Below are positions 25,244 through 32,434 of a stretch of 64,000 nt of DNA, one piece after another. The notes under the pieces are model-generated. The model had not been told where the DNA came from. It ran no database searches and saw nothing but the letters and a program-made list of their open reading frames with translations. Source of the stretch: Rathayibacter sp. VKM Ac-2857 (GTDB taxonomy: Bacteria > Actinomycetota > Actinomycetes > Actinomycetales > Microbacteriaceae); assembly GCF_013205025.1 (NCBI RefSeq), contig NZ_JABMLE010000001.1, positions 124,001-188,000 on the forward strand, given 5' to 3'. The translations under genes and the position numbers were made by a program. The first letter of the stretch is position 1. Each line of letters starts with the position of its first letter.

Positions 25244-25810
25244 TCAGAACGGGGCGTCGGCCGAGTCTAACGAGGCCTCGGACGGCTCCGGCGCGGAGGC
25301 GCGCGCTGCGCCCCAGTCGCCGCAGGACGACCCGGAGGACGCGCCCTCGACGGCGGCCGGCGCCTCCGGGCTCCAGCCGCTCGCGCCGCTCGTGGCTGCC
25401 TCGGGTGCTGCCGCTTCGGGCGCTGCCGCCTCGGGCGCTGCCGCCTTCGCCCGCCCGACCGTCCGGGTGCAGCGCGTCGTGCCCCAGGCCAGGTCGTGGC
25501 CGAGGCCCTCGGCGATCACGCTGACGTCCGTCCCCGCCTTGCCACCCGACTCCCAGGAGCGGACGGAGAGGCGCCCGGTGACGAGGACGCGGTCGCCGCG
25601 CGCGAGCGACGCCAGGGCGTTGCCGGCCAGCCCGTTGAAGGCGTTCACGGTGTACCAGTTGGTCGAGCCGTCCACCCAGCGCTGGGTGGAGCGGTCGTAG
25701 CGCCGCTGGGCGGACGCCAGGCGGAAGGTCGTCATCGCGGTGCCGCTCGCCGTGTCGACGCTGCGCGGCTCGGTACCGATGACTCCGATGACGGTCAGGG
25801 TGTCGGTCAT
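25244..25810 (-). CDS. ssb: Single-stranded DNA-binding protein (accessory, SsbB-like)
   Basis: 188-residue OB-fold SSB. The DNA-binding domain spans about 1-110 (VIGVIGTEPRS, TTFRLAS, NWYTVNAFNGLAGNALASLARGDRVLVTGRL). The linker contains three tandem AAAPE units encoded by a 15-bp DNA repeat and is Ser/Ala/Pro/Glu rich. The tip DSADAPF differs from the standard DDDIPF. The genome should also carry the canonical ssb next to rpsF/rpsR, which is not in this window; this is therefore probably an accessory copy. Ribosome site GAGGAGAGGA. Confidence 0.88.
   Translation of the reverse strand: MTDTLTVIGVIGTEPRSVDTASGTAMTTFRLASAQRRYDRSTQRWVDGSTNWYTVNAFNGLAGNALASLARGDRVLVTGRLSVRSWESGGKAGTDVSVIAEGLGHDLAWGTTRCTRTVGRAKAAAPEAAAPEAAAPEAATSGASGWSPEAPAAVEGASSGSSCGDWGAARASAPEPSEASLDSADAPF
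25402..25446. repeat. 15-bp tandem repeat inside ssb
   Basis: About three copies of GCTGCCGC(C/T)TCGGGC in a row encode AAAPE units in the SSB linker. A length-variable minisatellite that keeps frame. Confidence 0.75.
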
Positions 25811-25938
25811 GCTGCTGTCCTCTCCTCGGTCGCCGCCACGGGCGACGCTCCTCGTGTCCCCGACGCGACTGCGACGGGGACGCCGCCCGGGCGGAGGGGG
25901 CTGGATCCACCCGGGCGACGCAGGGACAGTGTCGTGAC

Positions 25939-25973
25939 GAAGGGCCCGCCTCCGTGGTGGAGGCGGGCCCTTC
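25939..25973 (-). terminator. Hairpin terminator after msrA
   Basis: Perfect 15-bp stem GAAGGGCCCGCCTCC around a 5-nt loop, 39 bp downstream of the msrA stop. No marked T-tract. Confidence 0.7.
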
Positions 25974-26011
25974 GGTGGAGACCCGGCGAGATCATCGCCT
26001 GGGGAGGAGAG

Positions 26012-26539
26012 CTAGGACGCGAGGATGTACTTCGAGTACGACTTGCGGATCTTGTTCACCTTGGGCAGCGCCACAGCGAGGCAGTAGCCCTGGCCGGGGT
26101 TCTTGGCGAAGAAGTCCTGGTGGTAGTCCTCGGCCTCGTGATAGACGCCCAGCGGCGCGATCTCGGTGACGATCGGGCCGTCCCACCACTCGGACGCGCG
26201 GTCGCGGGCAACCTCGAACAGCTCCTTCTCCTCGTCGGAGGAGTAGTACATCGCCGAGCGGTACTGGGTGCCGACGTCGTTGCCCTGGCGGTTGAGCTGC
26301 CGCGGGTCGTGCAGCGTGAAGAACACGTCGAGGATGACCTGCTCGGGGATGACCTCGGGGTCGAAGGTGACGGCGACGGCCTCCGCGTGCCCGGTGCGGC
26401 CTGTGCAGACCGACTCGTAGTCGGGGTTCGGGGTGGATCCGCCGGTGTAGCCGGAGACGACGTCGGTCACGCCGTCGAGGACGCGGTAGACGGCGTCCAG
26501 ACACCAGAAGCATCCTCCGGCGAGTACGAATGTGCGCAT
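26012..26539 (-). CDS. msrA: Peptide methionine-S-sulfoxide reductase
   Basis: 175-residue MsrA that repairs the S-epimer of oxidised methionine. The catalytic motif GCFWC has nucleophile Cys10 and a second Cys13, followed by GYTGG, GHAEAV and the C-terminal YHQDFF. A recycling cysteine in GYCLAV completes the relay. Monocistronic, between a terminator and a divergent aldo/keto reductase gene. Confidence 0.95.
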   Translation of the reverse strand: MRTFVLAGGCFWCLDAVYRVLDGVTDVVSGYTGGSTPNPDYESVCTGRTGHAEAVAVTFDPEVIPEQVILDVFFTLHDPRQLNRQGNDVGTQYRSAMYYSSDEEKELFEVARDRASEWWDGPIVTEIAPLGVYHEAEDYHQDFFAKNPGQGYCLAVALPKVNKIRKSYSKYILAS

Positions 26540-26647
26540 TGCGTGTGACTCACTTCCTGTCGCATCGACGCAGCCGGGGTGCCGGGCGCGTCACTCGATC
26601 CAACACGCTCCGCGCGGTCGGCATTCCGCCGCGCTCACCCCCTGGAA

Positions 26648-26653
26648 TAGAGT
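26648..26653 (+). promoter_or_regulatory. -10 box of a probable leaderless transcript (aldo/keto reductase)
   Basis: TAGAGT ends 6 nt before the GTG at 26660; no ribosome site is present. Confidence 0.5.
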
Positions 26654-26659
26654 CGCCGG

Positions 26660-27667
26660 GTGAGCTACGACGCCGCCCCCGCCCGCTACGACGCCATGGA
26701 CTACCGACGCGCAGGACGGAGCGGGCTGAAGCTGCCCGCCCTCTCGCTCGGGCTGTGGCACAACTTCGGTTCCGACCGCCCCCTCGACACCCAGCGCGCG
26801 ATCCTGCGCCGGGCGTTCGACCTGGGGATCACCCACTTCGACCTCGCGAACAACTACGGCCCGCCCTACGGCGCCGCCGAGACCGCGTTCGGCCGCCTCT
26901 TCGCCGAGGACTTCCGCCCGTACCGCGACGAGATCGTCATCTCCTCGAAGGCCGGCTACGACATGTGGCCGGGTCCGTACGGCGACGGCGGCTCGCGCAA
27001 GTACCTCCTCTCCTCGCTGGATCAGAGCCTGAGCCGGCTCGGGCTCGACTACGTCGACGTCTTCTACTCGCACCGCCCCGACGCCGAGACGCCGATCGAG
27101 GAGACGATGGGCGCGCTGGTCTCGGCCGTCGAGCAGGGCAAGGCGCTCTACGTCGGCATCTCGAACTACAGCCCGGAGCAGACCCGCGCCGCCGAGGCCG
27201 CCCTGGCCGGCAGCGGCGTGCACCTCCTGCTGCACCAGCCGCGCTACTCCCTTTTCGACCGCCACATCGAGGACGGACTCTTCCCGGTCCTCGACGAGAT
27301 CGGCACGGGCTGCATCGTCTTCTCGCCGCTCGCCCAGGGCCTGCTGACCGACCGGTACCTCGACGGCACGGTGCCCGCGGGCTCTCGCGCCGCGACGTCG
27401 CGCTTCCTCTCCTCCGATCGGATCGACGAGAAGTACCTCGAGCGCGCTCGCGGCCTCAACGCGATCGCCCAGGGCCGCGGCCAGACCCTCGCGCAGCTCG
27501 CGCTGAGCTGGGTGCTCCGGGTGCCGACGGTCACCAGCGCCATCATCGGCGCCTCGAGCGTCGCGCAGCTGGAGCAGAACGTCGCCGCCCTCGAGGCCGG
27601 GCCGCTGACCGAGGCGGAGACCACCGCGATCGAGGAGTTCGCGGTGCACGGGACGTCGCTGACCTGA
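26660..27667 (+). CDS. Aldo/keto reductase (YghZ / Kv-beta type)
   Basis: 335-residue NADPH-dependent TIM-barrel reductase. The tetrad is visible: Asp in FDLANNYG, Tyr in the same segment, Lys in ISSKAGYDMWPGPYG and His in YSHRPD. The WPGPYGDGGSRKYLL stretch and DQSLSRLGLDYVD are characteristic of the L-glyceraldehyde-3-phosphate reductase (YghZ) subgroup, which detoxifies aldehydes. The start GTG follows a TAGAGT box by 6 nt. No partner gene indicates the substrate. Confidence 0.92.
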   Translation: MSYDAAPARYDAMDYRRAGRSGLKLPALSLGLWHNFGSDRPLDTQRAILRRAFDLGITHFDLANNYGPPYGAAETAFGRLFAEDFRPYRDEIVISSKAGYDMWPGPYGDGGSRKYLLSSLDQSLSRLGLDYVDVFYSHRPDAETPIEETMGALVSAVEQGKALYVGISNYSPEQTRAAEAALAGSGVHLLLHQPRYSLFDRHIEDGLFPVLDEIGTGCIVFSPLAQGLLTDRYLDGTVPAGSRAATSRFLSSDRIDEKYLERARGLNAIAQGRGQTLAQLALSWVLRVPTVTSAIIGASSVAQLEQNVAALEAGPLTEAETTAIEEFAVHGTSLT

Positions 27668-27764
27668 CGTCGCGGGCCGGCGGCGATGTCGGTGGTCGCT
27701 CGTAGTCTGCGAGAGCACTCGGCCGGTGGGTGCTCCCGCATTCGACGACCAGCAGGAGGAAGCA

Positions 27765-28001
27765 GTGTCCCTCACCACCCTTCACGCCACCCGCGTCCCG
27801 CCCACCCTCACCCGCGTGAACGCCCGCCTCTGGCGCGTGAGCACCGGCACCGGCTCGATCGTCGGCCACGTCGAGCTCGTCGAGGGACCCCAGGGCGAGA
27901 AGTACCGCGCCCGGCTCCTCCGGGCCGGGATGCCGTCCGGGCCCGAGATCGGCGAGTTCTGGAGCGTCGAGGACGCGATCGAGGTCTTCCGAGTGGCCTG
28001 A
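27765..28001 (+). CDS. Small conserved hypothetical protein
   Basis: 78-residue soluble protein, start GTG chosen because of a strong AGGAGG 6 nt upstream. The sequence reads as a small beta-rich fold (RLWRVSTGTGSIVGHVELVEG, KYRARLLRAG, IGEFWSVEDAIEVFRVA), ending in a short helix, like single-domain DNA- or ligand-binding mini-proteins. Function unknown. A hairpin at 28012-28042 ends the transcript. Confidence 0.7.
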   Translation: MSLTTLHATRVPPTLTRVNARLWRVSTGTGSIVGHVELVEGPQGEKYRARLLRAGMPSGPEIGEFWSVEDAIEVFRVA

Positions 28002-28011
28002 GCCTCGGCTC

Positions 28012-28042
28012 GGCGCGCCGATCCCCCGGGGGTCGGCGCGCC
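28012..28042 (+). terminator. Hairpin terminator
   Basis: GGCGCGCCGA pairs perfectly with TCGGCGCGCC, extended by a C5/G5 pair after a bulged T, 11 bp after the preceding stop. Confidence 0.6.
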
Positions 28043-28069
28043 TGACCCGTGTGCCGCCGGAGCCCGGGC

Positions 28070-28075
28070 TAACGT
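28070..28075 (+). promoter_or_regulatory. -10 box of a probable leaderless transcript
   Basis: TAACGT ends exactly 7 nt before the ATG at 28083 with no Shine-Dalgarno. Confidence 0.5.
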
Positions 28076-28082
28076 TCGGCTC

Positions 28083-28964
28083 ATGCAGTGGTGGAACGAA
28101 TTCGTGACCTGGGTCCAGACCGCCGAGGGGCGCCAGTCGGTGTTCGTCGGCGCACTCGTGCTCCTCGCCGTGATCGTCGGGGTGATCGTGGCTGCGCTCG
28201 TCCTCCGCTCGGCGATCGCGCGCCTCATCCGGCAGCAGGAGCACGAGCGCAAGAACGCGGTCATCGCGACGCTCATCGACGCCGCCGTCGACGCCTCGGC
28301 GTGGAACGTGCTCAGCCCGTCGGAGCGCATCCTCAGCGACCGGGCCGCGGCGCAGGCCGAGACGCACCTCCGCCTCCTCCCCGTCAAGGGCTCGGGAGTG
28401 GCCGCCAACTGGGCCGCGCACGAGCTCGCGGACCTCAAGCACACCTCGTCGACCGGCGGCTACCAGACCCAGGCGAGCGTGGGCGAGTTCCGGGACCGCC
28501 TCGTGCTCTGGCGCGACAAGCCGGGCCGCGCCCGCAAGGCCTTCCTCGCCGACCTCGAGCGCTGGCGCTTCTCGGAGACCTCGCGTCCCGAGACTCCGAA
28601 GACCAGCGCCTCGACGGAGGGCTCGGGCGACCGCGCCCCGGAGCCCGCGCGCTCGACGCCCGCCCCCGCCGCCACCCCGGTGGTCGTCGGTGCCGGCCCG
28701 AGCGAGCCCACCACCGCCTTCGAGCGCCCGTCGACGCCGACGATCGTCCTGCCGCCCGCCTCAGACGGCACGCACAACGACGAAACGCGCCGACTTCTCG
28801 AGGATGTCGACCGCCTCGACGTCCCCTCGCGCGAGCGCACCGTCGAAGAGCTGCCGCCCGTCGAGCAGCCCGCCTCGAGCACCTCGGCGACCTCCGCCGA
28901 GGAGCCGGACGAGGCACCCGCCGAGCGCGATCAGAGCACCGTCACCGCCCGGCCGGCCGAGTAG
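28083..28964 (+). CDS. Single-pass membrane protein of unknown function
   Basis: 293 residues. A short N-terminal segment, one membrane helix at about 20-43, then a cytoplasmic basic stretch (RSAIARLIRQQEHERKN) and a helical domain to about 165 (ASAWNVLSPSERILSDRAAAQAE, LRLLPVKGSGVAANWAAHELADLK, GEFRDRLVLWRDKPGRARKAF). The last ~125 residues are a disordered Pro/Thr/Glu tail. I know similar uncharacterised proteins in Actinobacteria by architecture only. Its gene has its own TAACGT box and a perfect terminator, so it stands alone. Confidence 0.78.
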   Translation: MQWWNEFVTWVQTAEGRQSVFVGALVLLAVIVGVIVAALVLRSAIARLIRQQEHERKNAVIATLIDAAVDASAWNVLSPSERILSDRAAAQAETHLRLLPVKGSGVAANWAAHELADLKHTSSTGGYQTQASVGEFRDRLVLWRDKPGRARKAFLADLERWRFSETSRPETPKTSASTEGSGDRAPEPARSTPAPAATPVVVGAGPSEPTTAFERPSTPTIVLPPASDGTHNDETRRLLEDVDRLDVPSRERTVEELPPVEQPASSTSATSAEEPDEAPAERDQSTVTARPAE

Positions 28965-28980
28965 CAGAGCCCCGGACGCA

Positions 28981-29018
28981 GAGAAGGCCCCGATCGCGGT
29001 TGCGATCGGGGCCTTCTC
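28981..29018 (+). terminator. Perfect 17-bp hairpin terminator
   Basis: GAGAAGGCCCCGATCGC and its exact complement flank a 4-nt loop GGTT, 16 bp after the stop of the membrane protein gene. Confidence 0.85.
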
Positions 29019-29038
29019 CGTGGTGCGGTTCGTACGCC

Positions 29039-29149
29039 TCAGACGTGCGCATCTCGAGCACGAGCGACTCGACCGACCAGCACAGCGAGAGGCGCCGCGA
29101 TGATCGTCCACGCGACGGCGATTCCGCCGAGGATGGCGAGGAGCAACAT
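29039..29149 (-). CDS. 36-residue small membrane protein
   Basis: Short reading frame with a strong CGGAGG ribosome site 8 nt before the ATG. The product is one hydrophobic helix (MLLLAILGGIAVAWTIIAAP) followed by a basic, polar tail (GRVARARDAHV), as expected for a small inner-membrane protein with cytoplasmic C-terminus. A terminator immediately beyond its stop supports it being a real unit. Too short for family assignment. Confidence 0.6.
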   Translation of the reverse strand: MLLLAILGGIAVAWTIIAAPLAVLVGRVARARDAHV

Positions 29150-29407
29150 GGTCGTACCTCCGTTTCTTACGTCGTTGTAATTCCGGTGCTCGCCCAGCCT
29201 AGGTGCCGCTCGAGGGCCGGAACGGCTGATGCAGCGAAACACGCCGGTGTTGCTCAGATATCTGCAGTGTGCTAGCGACGCCCTGCCCGCGAGCCCGCGT
29301 CCGGGGGACTCCGCGACACACGTCCGGGGGACGCGCGGAGGTTCGACCCGGGGCGCGTGTCGCCGACCGCCGGGGACTCTCCGTCGCCGGGCCCGCCGAC
29401 ACAGAAG

Positions 29408-29480
29408 TGCCCCCGGCAGGACTCGAACCTGCGACCGTCAGATTAGAAGGCTGCTGCTCTATCCGCTGAGCTACGGGGGC
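29408..29480 (-). tRNA. tRNA-Arg (anticodon TCT)
   Basis: Complete cloverleaf on the minus strand: acceptor GCCCCCG/CGGGGGC, D-arm GCTCAGCGGATAGAGC, anticodon loop CTTCTAA, T-arm CAGGTTCGAGTCCTG, discriminator A, CCA not encoded. It reads AGA codons, which are rare in this GC-rich genome. No integrase or duplicated 3' end is nearby. Confidence 0.96.
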
Positions 29481-29547
29481 GTCTCGCCAGGGTACTACGG
29501 GGGCCTCCGCGGGGCGGCGTCGCCACGGCGCCGTCGGCCGGGCCGGG

Positions 29548-29766
29548 TCAGGCGCCCTGCACGAGTCCCAGCACCCCGACGATCAGGGAGACGACCGCCA
29601 GCAGCAGCGAGATCCCGATCAGGATCGTGTGCACGCGGAGGAACGTCGTCGCGCGGCCGGAGGCGTCGCGGGCGCGCGGGTCCTTCCGCACCCGGCGGAG
29701 GAACGGCGGCCAGACGACGGCGTTCCAGACGGCGTTGGCGATCAGCAGCACGCAGACGAGGATCAT
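29548..29766 (-). CDS. Small two-helix membrane protein (SCO4848-like)
   Basis: 72-residue membrane protein: hydrophobic helix at about 1-20, a basic loop (RRVRKDPRARDASGR), and a second helix at about 46-70. Size and pattern match the conserved actinobacterial SCO4848 family, function unknown. GTG at 29769 immediately precedes the ATG and either may be used. On this strand TAGACT lies 8 nt before the GTG, mirroring the divergent orn promoter. Confidence 0.75.
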   Translation of the reverse strand: MILVCVLLIANAVWNAVVWPPFLRRVRKDPRARDASGRATTFLRVHTILIGISLLLAVVSLIVGVLGLVQGA

Positions 29767-29826
29767 CACGGAGACCGAGTCTAGGAGGCGCTCCCCCGCC
29801 GCCACGGCCGTGTCGGTGGCCGCGGA

Positions 29827-29832
29827 TAGACT
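29827..29832 (+). promoter_or_regulatory. -10 box of a probable leaderless orn transcript
   Basis: TAGACT ends exactly 7 nt before the ATG at 29840 and no ribosome site is visible. Confidence 0.55.
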
Positions 29833-29839
29833 TCGGCGC

Positions 29840-30460
29840 ATGAGTAGCGCCCCCGACCGTCTTGTCTGGATCGACTGCGAGATGACGGGACTCGACCTCG
29901 CTGTCGACGAGCTCGTCGAGATCGCCGTGATCGTCACCGACTTCGATCTCGAACCCCTCGACGAGGGGCTGTCGATCGTGATCCGTCCCGATGCGTCGGC
30001 GCTGGAGAACATGGGCGACTTCGTCCGGAACATGCACGAGACCTCGGGGCTCCTGAAGGAGATCCCGAACGGCGTGAGCGTCGCCGAGGCGGAGTACGAG
30101 GTCCTCGAGTACGTGCTCAAGCACGTCCCCGCCGAGCAGCAGGCGCCGCTCGCCGGCAACTCCATCGGCACCGACCGAGCGTTCCTGGTCAAGTTCATGC
30201 CGCGTCTCGACGCGCATCTGCACTACCGCAACGTCGACGTCTCGACCGTGAAGGAGCTGGCCCGCCGCTGGTTCCCGCGCATCTATTTCAACGCCCCGGC
30301 CAAGCACGGCGGCCACCGCGCCCTCGCCGACATCCTCGAGAGCATCCGCGAGCTGCGCTTCTACCGCCGGGCCGTCTTCGTCCCCGAGCCGGGCCCCACC
30401 TCCGCCGAGGTGCAGGCGGTCTCGGCCGCCGTCGTGGACGAGTTCGCCTCGCGGATGTAG
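29840..30460 (+). CDS. orn: Oligoribonuclease
   Basis: 206-residue DEDDh 3'-5' exoribonuclease that degrades 2-5 nt RNAs and linear cyclic-di-nucleotide products. Motif Exo I WIDCEMTGLD has Asp12 and Glu14, Exo II is around GNSIGTDRAFL, and Exo III HRALADILESI carries the final His/Asp. Length and sequence are standard for actinobacterial Orn. Usually essential. The start follows a TAGACT box by 7 nt (leaderless). It is followed by tRNA-His 49 bp downstream. Confidence 0.96.
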   Translation: MSSAPDRLVWIDCEMTGLDLAVDELVEIAVIVTDFDLEPLDEGLSIVIRPDASALENMGDFVRNMHETSGLLKEIPNGVSVAEAEYEVLEYVLKHVPAEQQAPLAGNSIGTDRAFLVKFMPRLDAHLHYRNVDVSTVKELARRWFPRIYFNAPAKHGGHRALADILESIRELRFYRRAVFVPEPGPTSAEVQAVSAAVVDEFASRM

Positions 30461-30509
30461 TACTCTCGTACAGTTGCTTCGCGGGTCAGCCCCGCGGAAC
30501 ACCGTCCTG

Positions 30510-30585
30510 GTGGGTATAGCTCAGTTGGCAGAGCGCCTGGTTGTGGTCTAGGAGGTCGCGGGTTCGAGCCCCGTTACTCACCCCA
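30510..30585 (+). tRNA. tRNA-His (anticodon GTG)
   Basis: Cloverleaf with acceptor GTGGGTA/TACTCAC (one G-T pair), anticodon loop TTGTGGT, T-loop GGTTCGAGCCC, discriminator C and an encoded CCA at 30583-30585. A G at 30509 supplies the histidine-specific G-1 opposite C73. Confidence 0.97.
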
Positions 30586-30604
30586 GTGGTAGTGATATTC
30601 AGTT

Positions 30605-30639
30605 CGGAAGGCCCGGAGTCGACGACTCCGGGCCTTCCG
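30605..30639 (+). terminator. Terminator after tRNA-His
   Basis: Perfect 17-bp inverted repeat CGGAAGGCCCGGAGTCG around one base, followed by TCTTTCC. Ends the orn/tRNA-His transcription region. Confidence 0.8.
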
Positions 30640-30698
30640 TCTTTCCGGCGCCGGAGACCGACCGCTGCTCCATCCGTTCGACGACGAGAGGACAGGCG

Positions 30699-31049
30699 AT
30701 GCTCACCCTCGACGAGGCCGAGTTCGAGACGCTGGTCGTCGCCGAGCTCGACGCCCTCCCGGACGACATGGTCGACGGGCTCGAGAACGTCGTCTTCGTC
30801 GTCGAGGACCGCCCCGAGGACGGCTCGCTCGACCTCCTCGGCCTCTACGACGGCGTCGCGCTGACCGAGCGCGAGCGCTACGGCTTCGGCGAGATGCCCG
30901 ACCGGATCATCCTCTACCGCGAGCCGCACCTCGCCGCCTGCGAGACGCTCGACGAGCTGCGCGACGAGATCCACGTCACCCTCGTCCACGAGATCGCGCA
31001 CTTCTACGGGATCGACGACGACCGGCTGCACGAGCTCGGCTGGGCCTGA
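30699..31049 (+). CDS. Minimal zincin-like metallopeptidase family protein
   Basis: 116-residue protein of the conserved zincin-like family PF06262 (TTHA0227 type). Metal motif HEIAHFYGIDDDRLHELGW near the C-terminus gives His97, Glu98, His101 plus an Asp/His that could be the third ligand. The fold is a cut-down metzincin, and proteolytic activity is doubtful for the family. Convergent with the P-loop kinase gene. Confidence 0.88.
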   Translation: MLTLDEAEFETLVVAELDALPDDMVDGLENVVFVVEDRPEDGSLDLLGLYDGVALTERERYGFGEMPDRIILYREPHLAACETLDELRDEIHVTLVHEIAHFYGIDDDRLHELGWA

Positions 31050-31053
31050 CGCC

Positions 31054-31644
31054 TCAGCCTTGCCGACCGCTCGCGGGGTCGCTCGAGTCCAGCACCAGGT
31101 CGGCGCCCTCGCGCGGCCGCTCCCGCTTGCAGTAGCGCTGGAACTGCTGGTCCCAGGAGTCCCAGTGCGGCTCGAAGAGCGCGCCGTCGCGGGCGAGCGC
31201 GCGCTGCTTCCGCTGGGCCTCGTCCGCCTCGATCCACACGGTGAGGTCGGCGAAGCGCCGGCTCCGCTCCCCCGCGGCACCGCAGCCCTCCACCAGGAGG
31301 AGCGGTGCCCGGACGACGCGCGGTCCGGCGGTCGTCCCGCTCGCCCAGTTCCACGCCTGCCAGCGGGCGCCGAGCCCGAGCGCGTGCGGCCGGACGATCC
31401 GGTCCGCCGCGATCACGACGGAGCGGTCCAGGCCGGACCAGCCCGGGTAGACGTCGTCCATCCGCACGAGAGCTGCGTCGGACGCGCGGTCGATCCGCCG
31501 CAGCTCCACCAGCAGCGCCAGCGCGAAGGTCGACTTCCCTGAGCCGCTCGGTCCGTCGAGCAGCACCGTGCGCGCCCGGCGAGCGACGAGGGCGGCGGCG
31601 AGCGTTCGCGCGGTCGCCCCGGTGAGGTGCCGCTGGTCAGCCAT
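31054..31644 (-). CDS. P-loop (uridine kinase-like) NTPase
   Basis: 196-residue ATP-binding protein. Walker A GPSGSGKST at about 32-39, a Walker B-like LLLVEGCG, and an Arg-rich lid (EADEAQRKQRALARD). Organisation is that of uridine/pantothenate kinase-like small-molecule kinases, and MDDVYPGW resembles the substrate loop of uridine kinases. It overlaps the end of ykoC by 8 bp and is thus the last gene of the TPP-riboswitch operon. A role in salvage phosphorylation is tempting but unproven. Confidence 0.82.
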   Translation of the reverse strand: MADQRHLTGATARTLAAALVARRARTVLLDGPSGSGKSTFALALLVELRRIDRASDAALVRMDDVYPGWSGLDRSVVIAADRIVRPHALGLGARWQAWNWASGTTAGPRVVRAPLLLVEGCGAAGERSRRFADLTVWIEADEAQRKQRALARDGALFEPHWDSWDQQFQRYCKRERPREGADLVLDSSDPASGRQG

Positions 31645-32434
31645 TCAGCACGAAGCTCCAGGTCCCGCTGAGCACGGCCGCGGTGACCGCGATCGCCGCG
31701 ATCGCCGCGCCGCCCAGCACCAGCAGCACGTCGAACGCGCCCAGGCGCGACTCCCGCGCCCAGGTCCGCGGGGTGTCCGCGCCGAAGCCCTTCGCCTCCA
31801 TCGCCGTGGCCAGCCGGCTGCCGCGCCGGATCGCCAGCACCAGCAGTGAGAAGCTGCGGGCGCCGAGACTCTTCAGCGCGGCGACCGGCCCGCGGCCGTC
31901 GGCCATGCCGCGGGCGCGACGGGCCATCGCGAGAGTGCGCCAGTCGTCGGTGAGCAGGCCGACGAGCCGCATCCCGGCGAGACCGCCGAGGACGAACCGC
32001 GCCGGGAGCCGGAGGATCTGGGCGAGGCCGTCGGCGAGATCGGTCGGGTCGGTCGTCGAGATCAGCACCACGCTGGGCAGGCCGATGGCGAGCACGCGCA
32101 GGGCGATCGCGCCGCCGAGGGCGACGGAGCCCTCCGTCACGGACACGAACAGGAACTGCCCGAGCACCGCGCCGCTGTCCCGTCCGTAGAGCACCGTCGT
32201 GACGCCCGCGAGCGGCGCCGCGATCCAGACCGGAGCGGTGCGGCGCACCAGATCGCCCGGGCGCAGACCGACGAAGGGCAGCACGAGCAGCTCGAGCGCG
32301 AGCGCGGTCGCCGCGGACACGACGTCGACCGTCAGGATCAGGACGACGGCGATGACGAGGCTCGCGACGAGCTTCGCGACCGGGTTGGCACGGGCGATGC
32401 GGCCGCGGGCCGGGATCGCGTCGAGGAGCGTCAT
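31637..32434 (-). CDS. ykoC: ECF transporter T component (YkoC-like)
   Basis: 265-residue energy-coupling transmembrane protein of the CbiQ/EcfT family, with about five membrane helices and the two coupling motifs (MARRARGM; AMEAKGFGADTPRTW) that contact the ATPases. It assembles with YkoD and YkoE into an importer for thiamine or its hydroxymethylpyrimidine precursor. The start overlaps the ykoD stop (ATGA). Controlled by the upstream TPP riboswitch. Confidence 0.9.
   Translation of the reverse strand: MTLLDAIPARGRIARANPVAKLVASLVIAVVLILTVDVVSAATALALELLVLPFVGLRPGDLVRRTAPVWIAAPLAGVTTVLYGRDSGAVLGQFLFVSVTEGSVALGGAIALRVLAIGLPSVVLISTTDPTDLADGLAQILRLPARFVLGGLAGMRLVGLLTDDWRTLAMARRARGMADGRGPVAALKSLGARSFSLLVLAIRRGSRLATAMEAKGFGADTPRTWARESRLGAFDVLLVLGGAAIAAIAVTAAVLSGTWSFVLNG

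Noticed and set aside
29150-29407. Gene or RNA in the 258-bp gap before tRNA-Arg
   Set aside because: Only two short CGTCCGGGGGAC copies and no supported frame; nothing convincing is present.
29408-29480. tRNA-Arg as an integration site for a mobile element
   Set aside because: No integrase, no duplicated tRNA 3' end and no atypical flanking genes.
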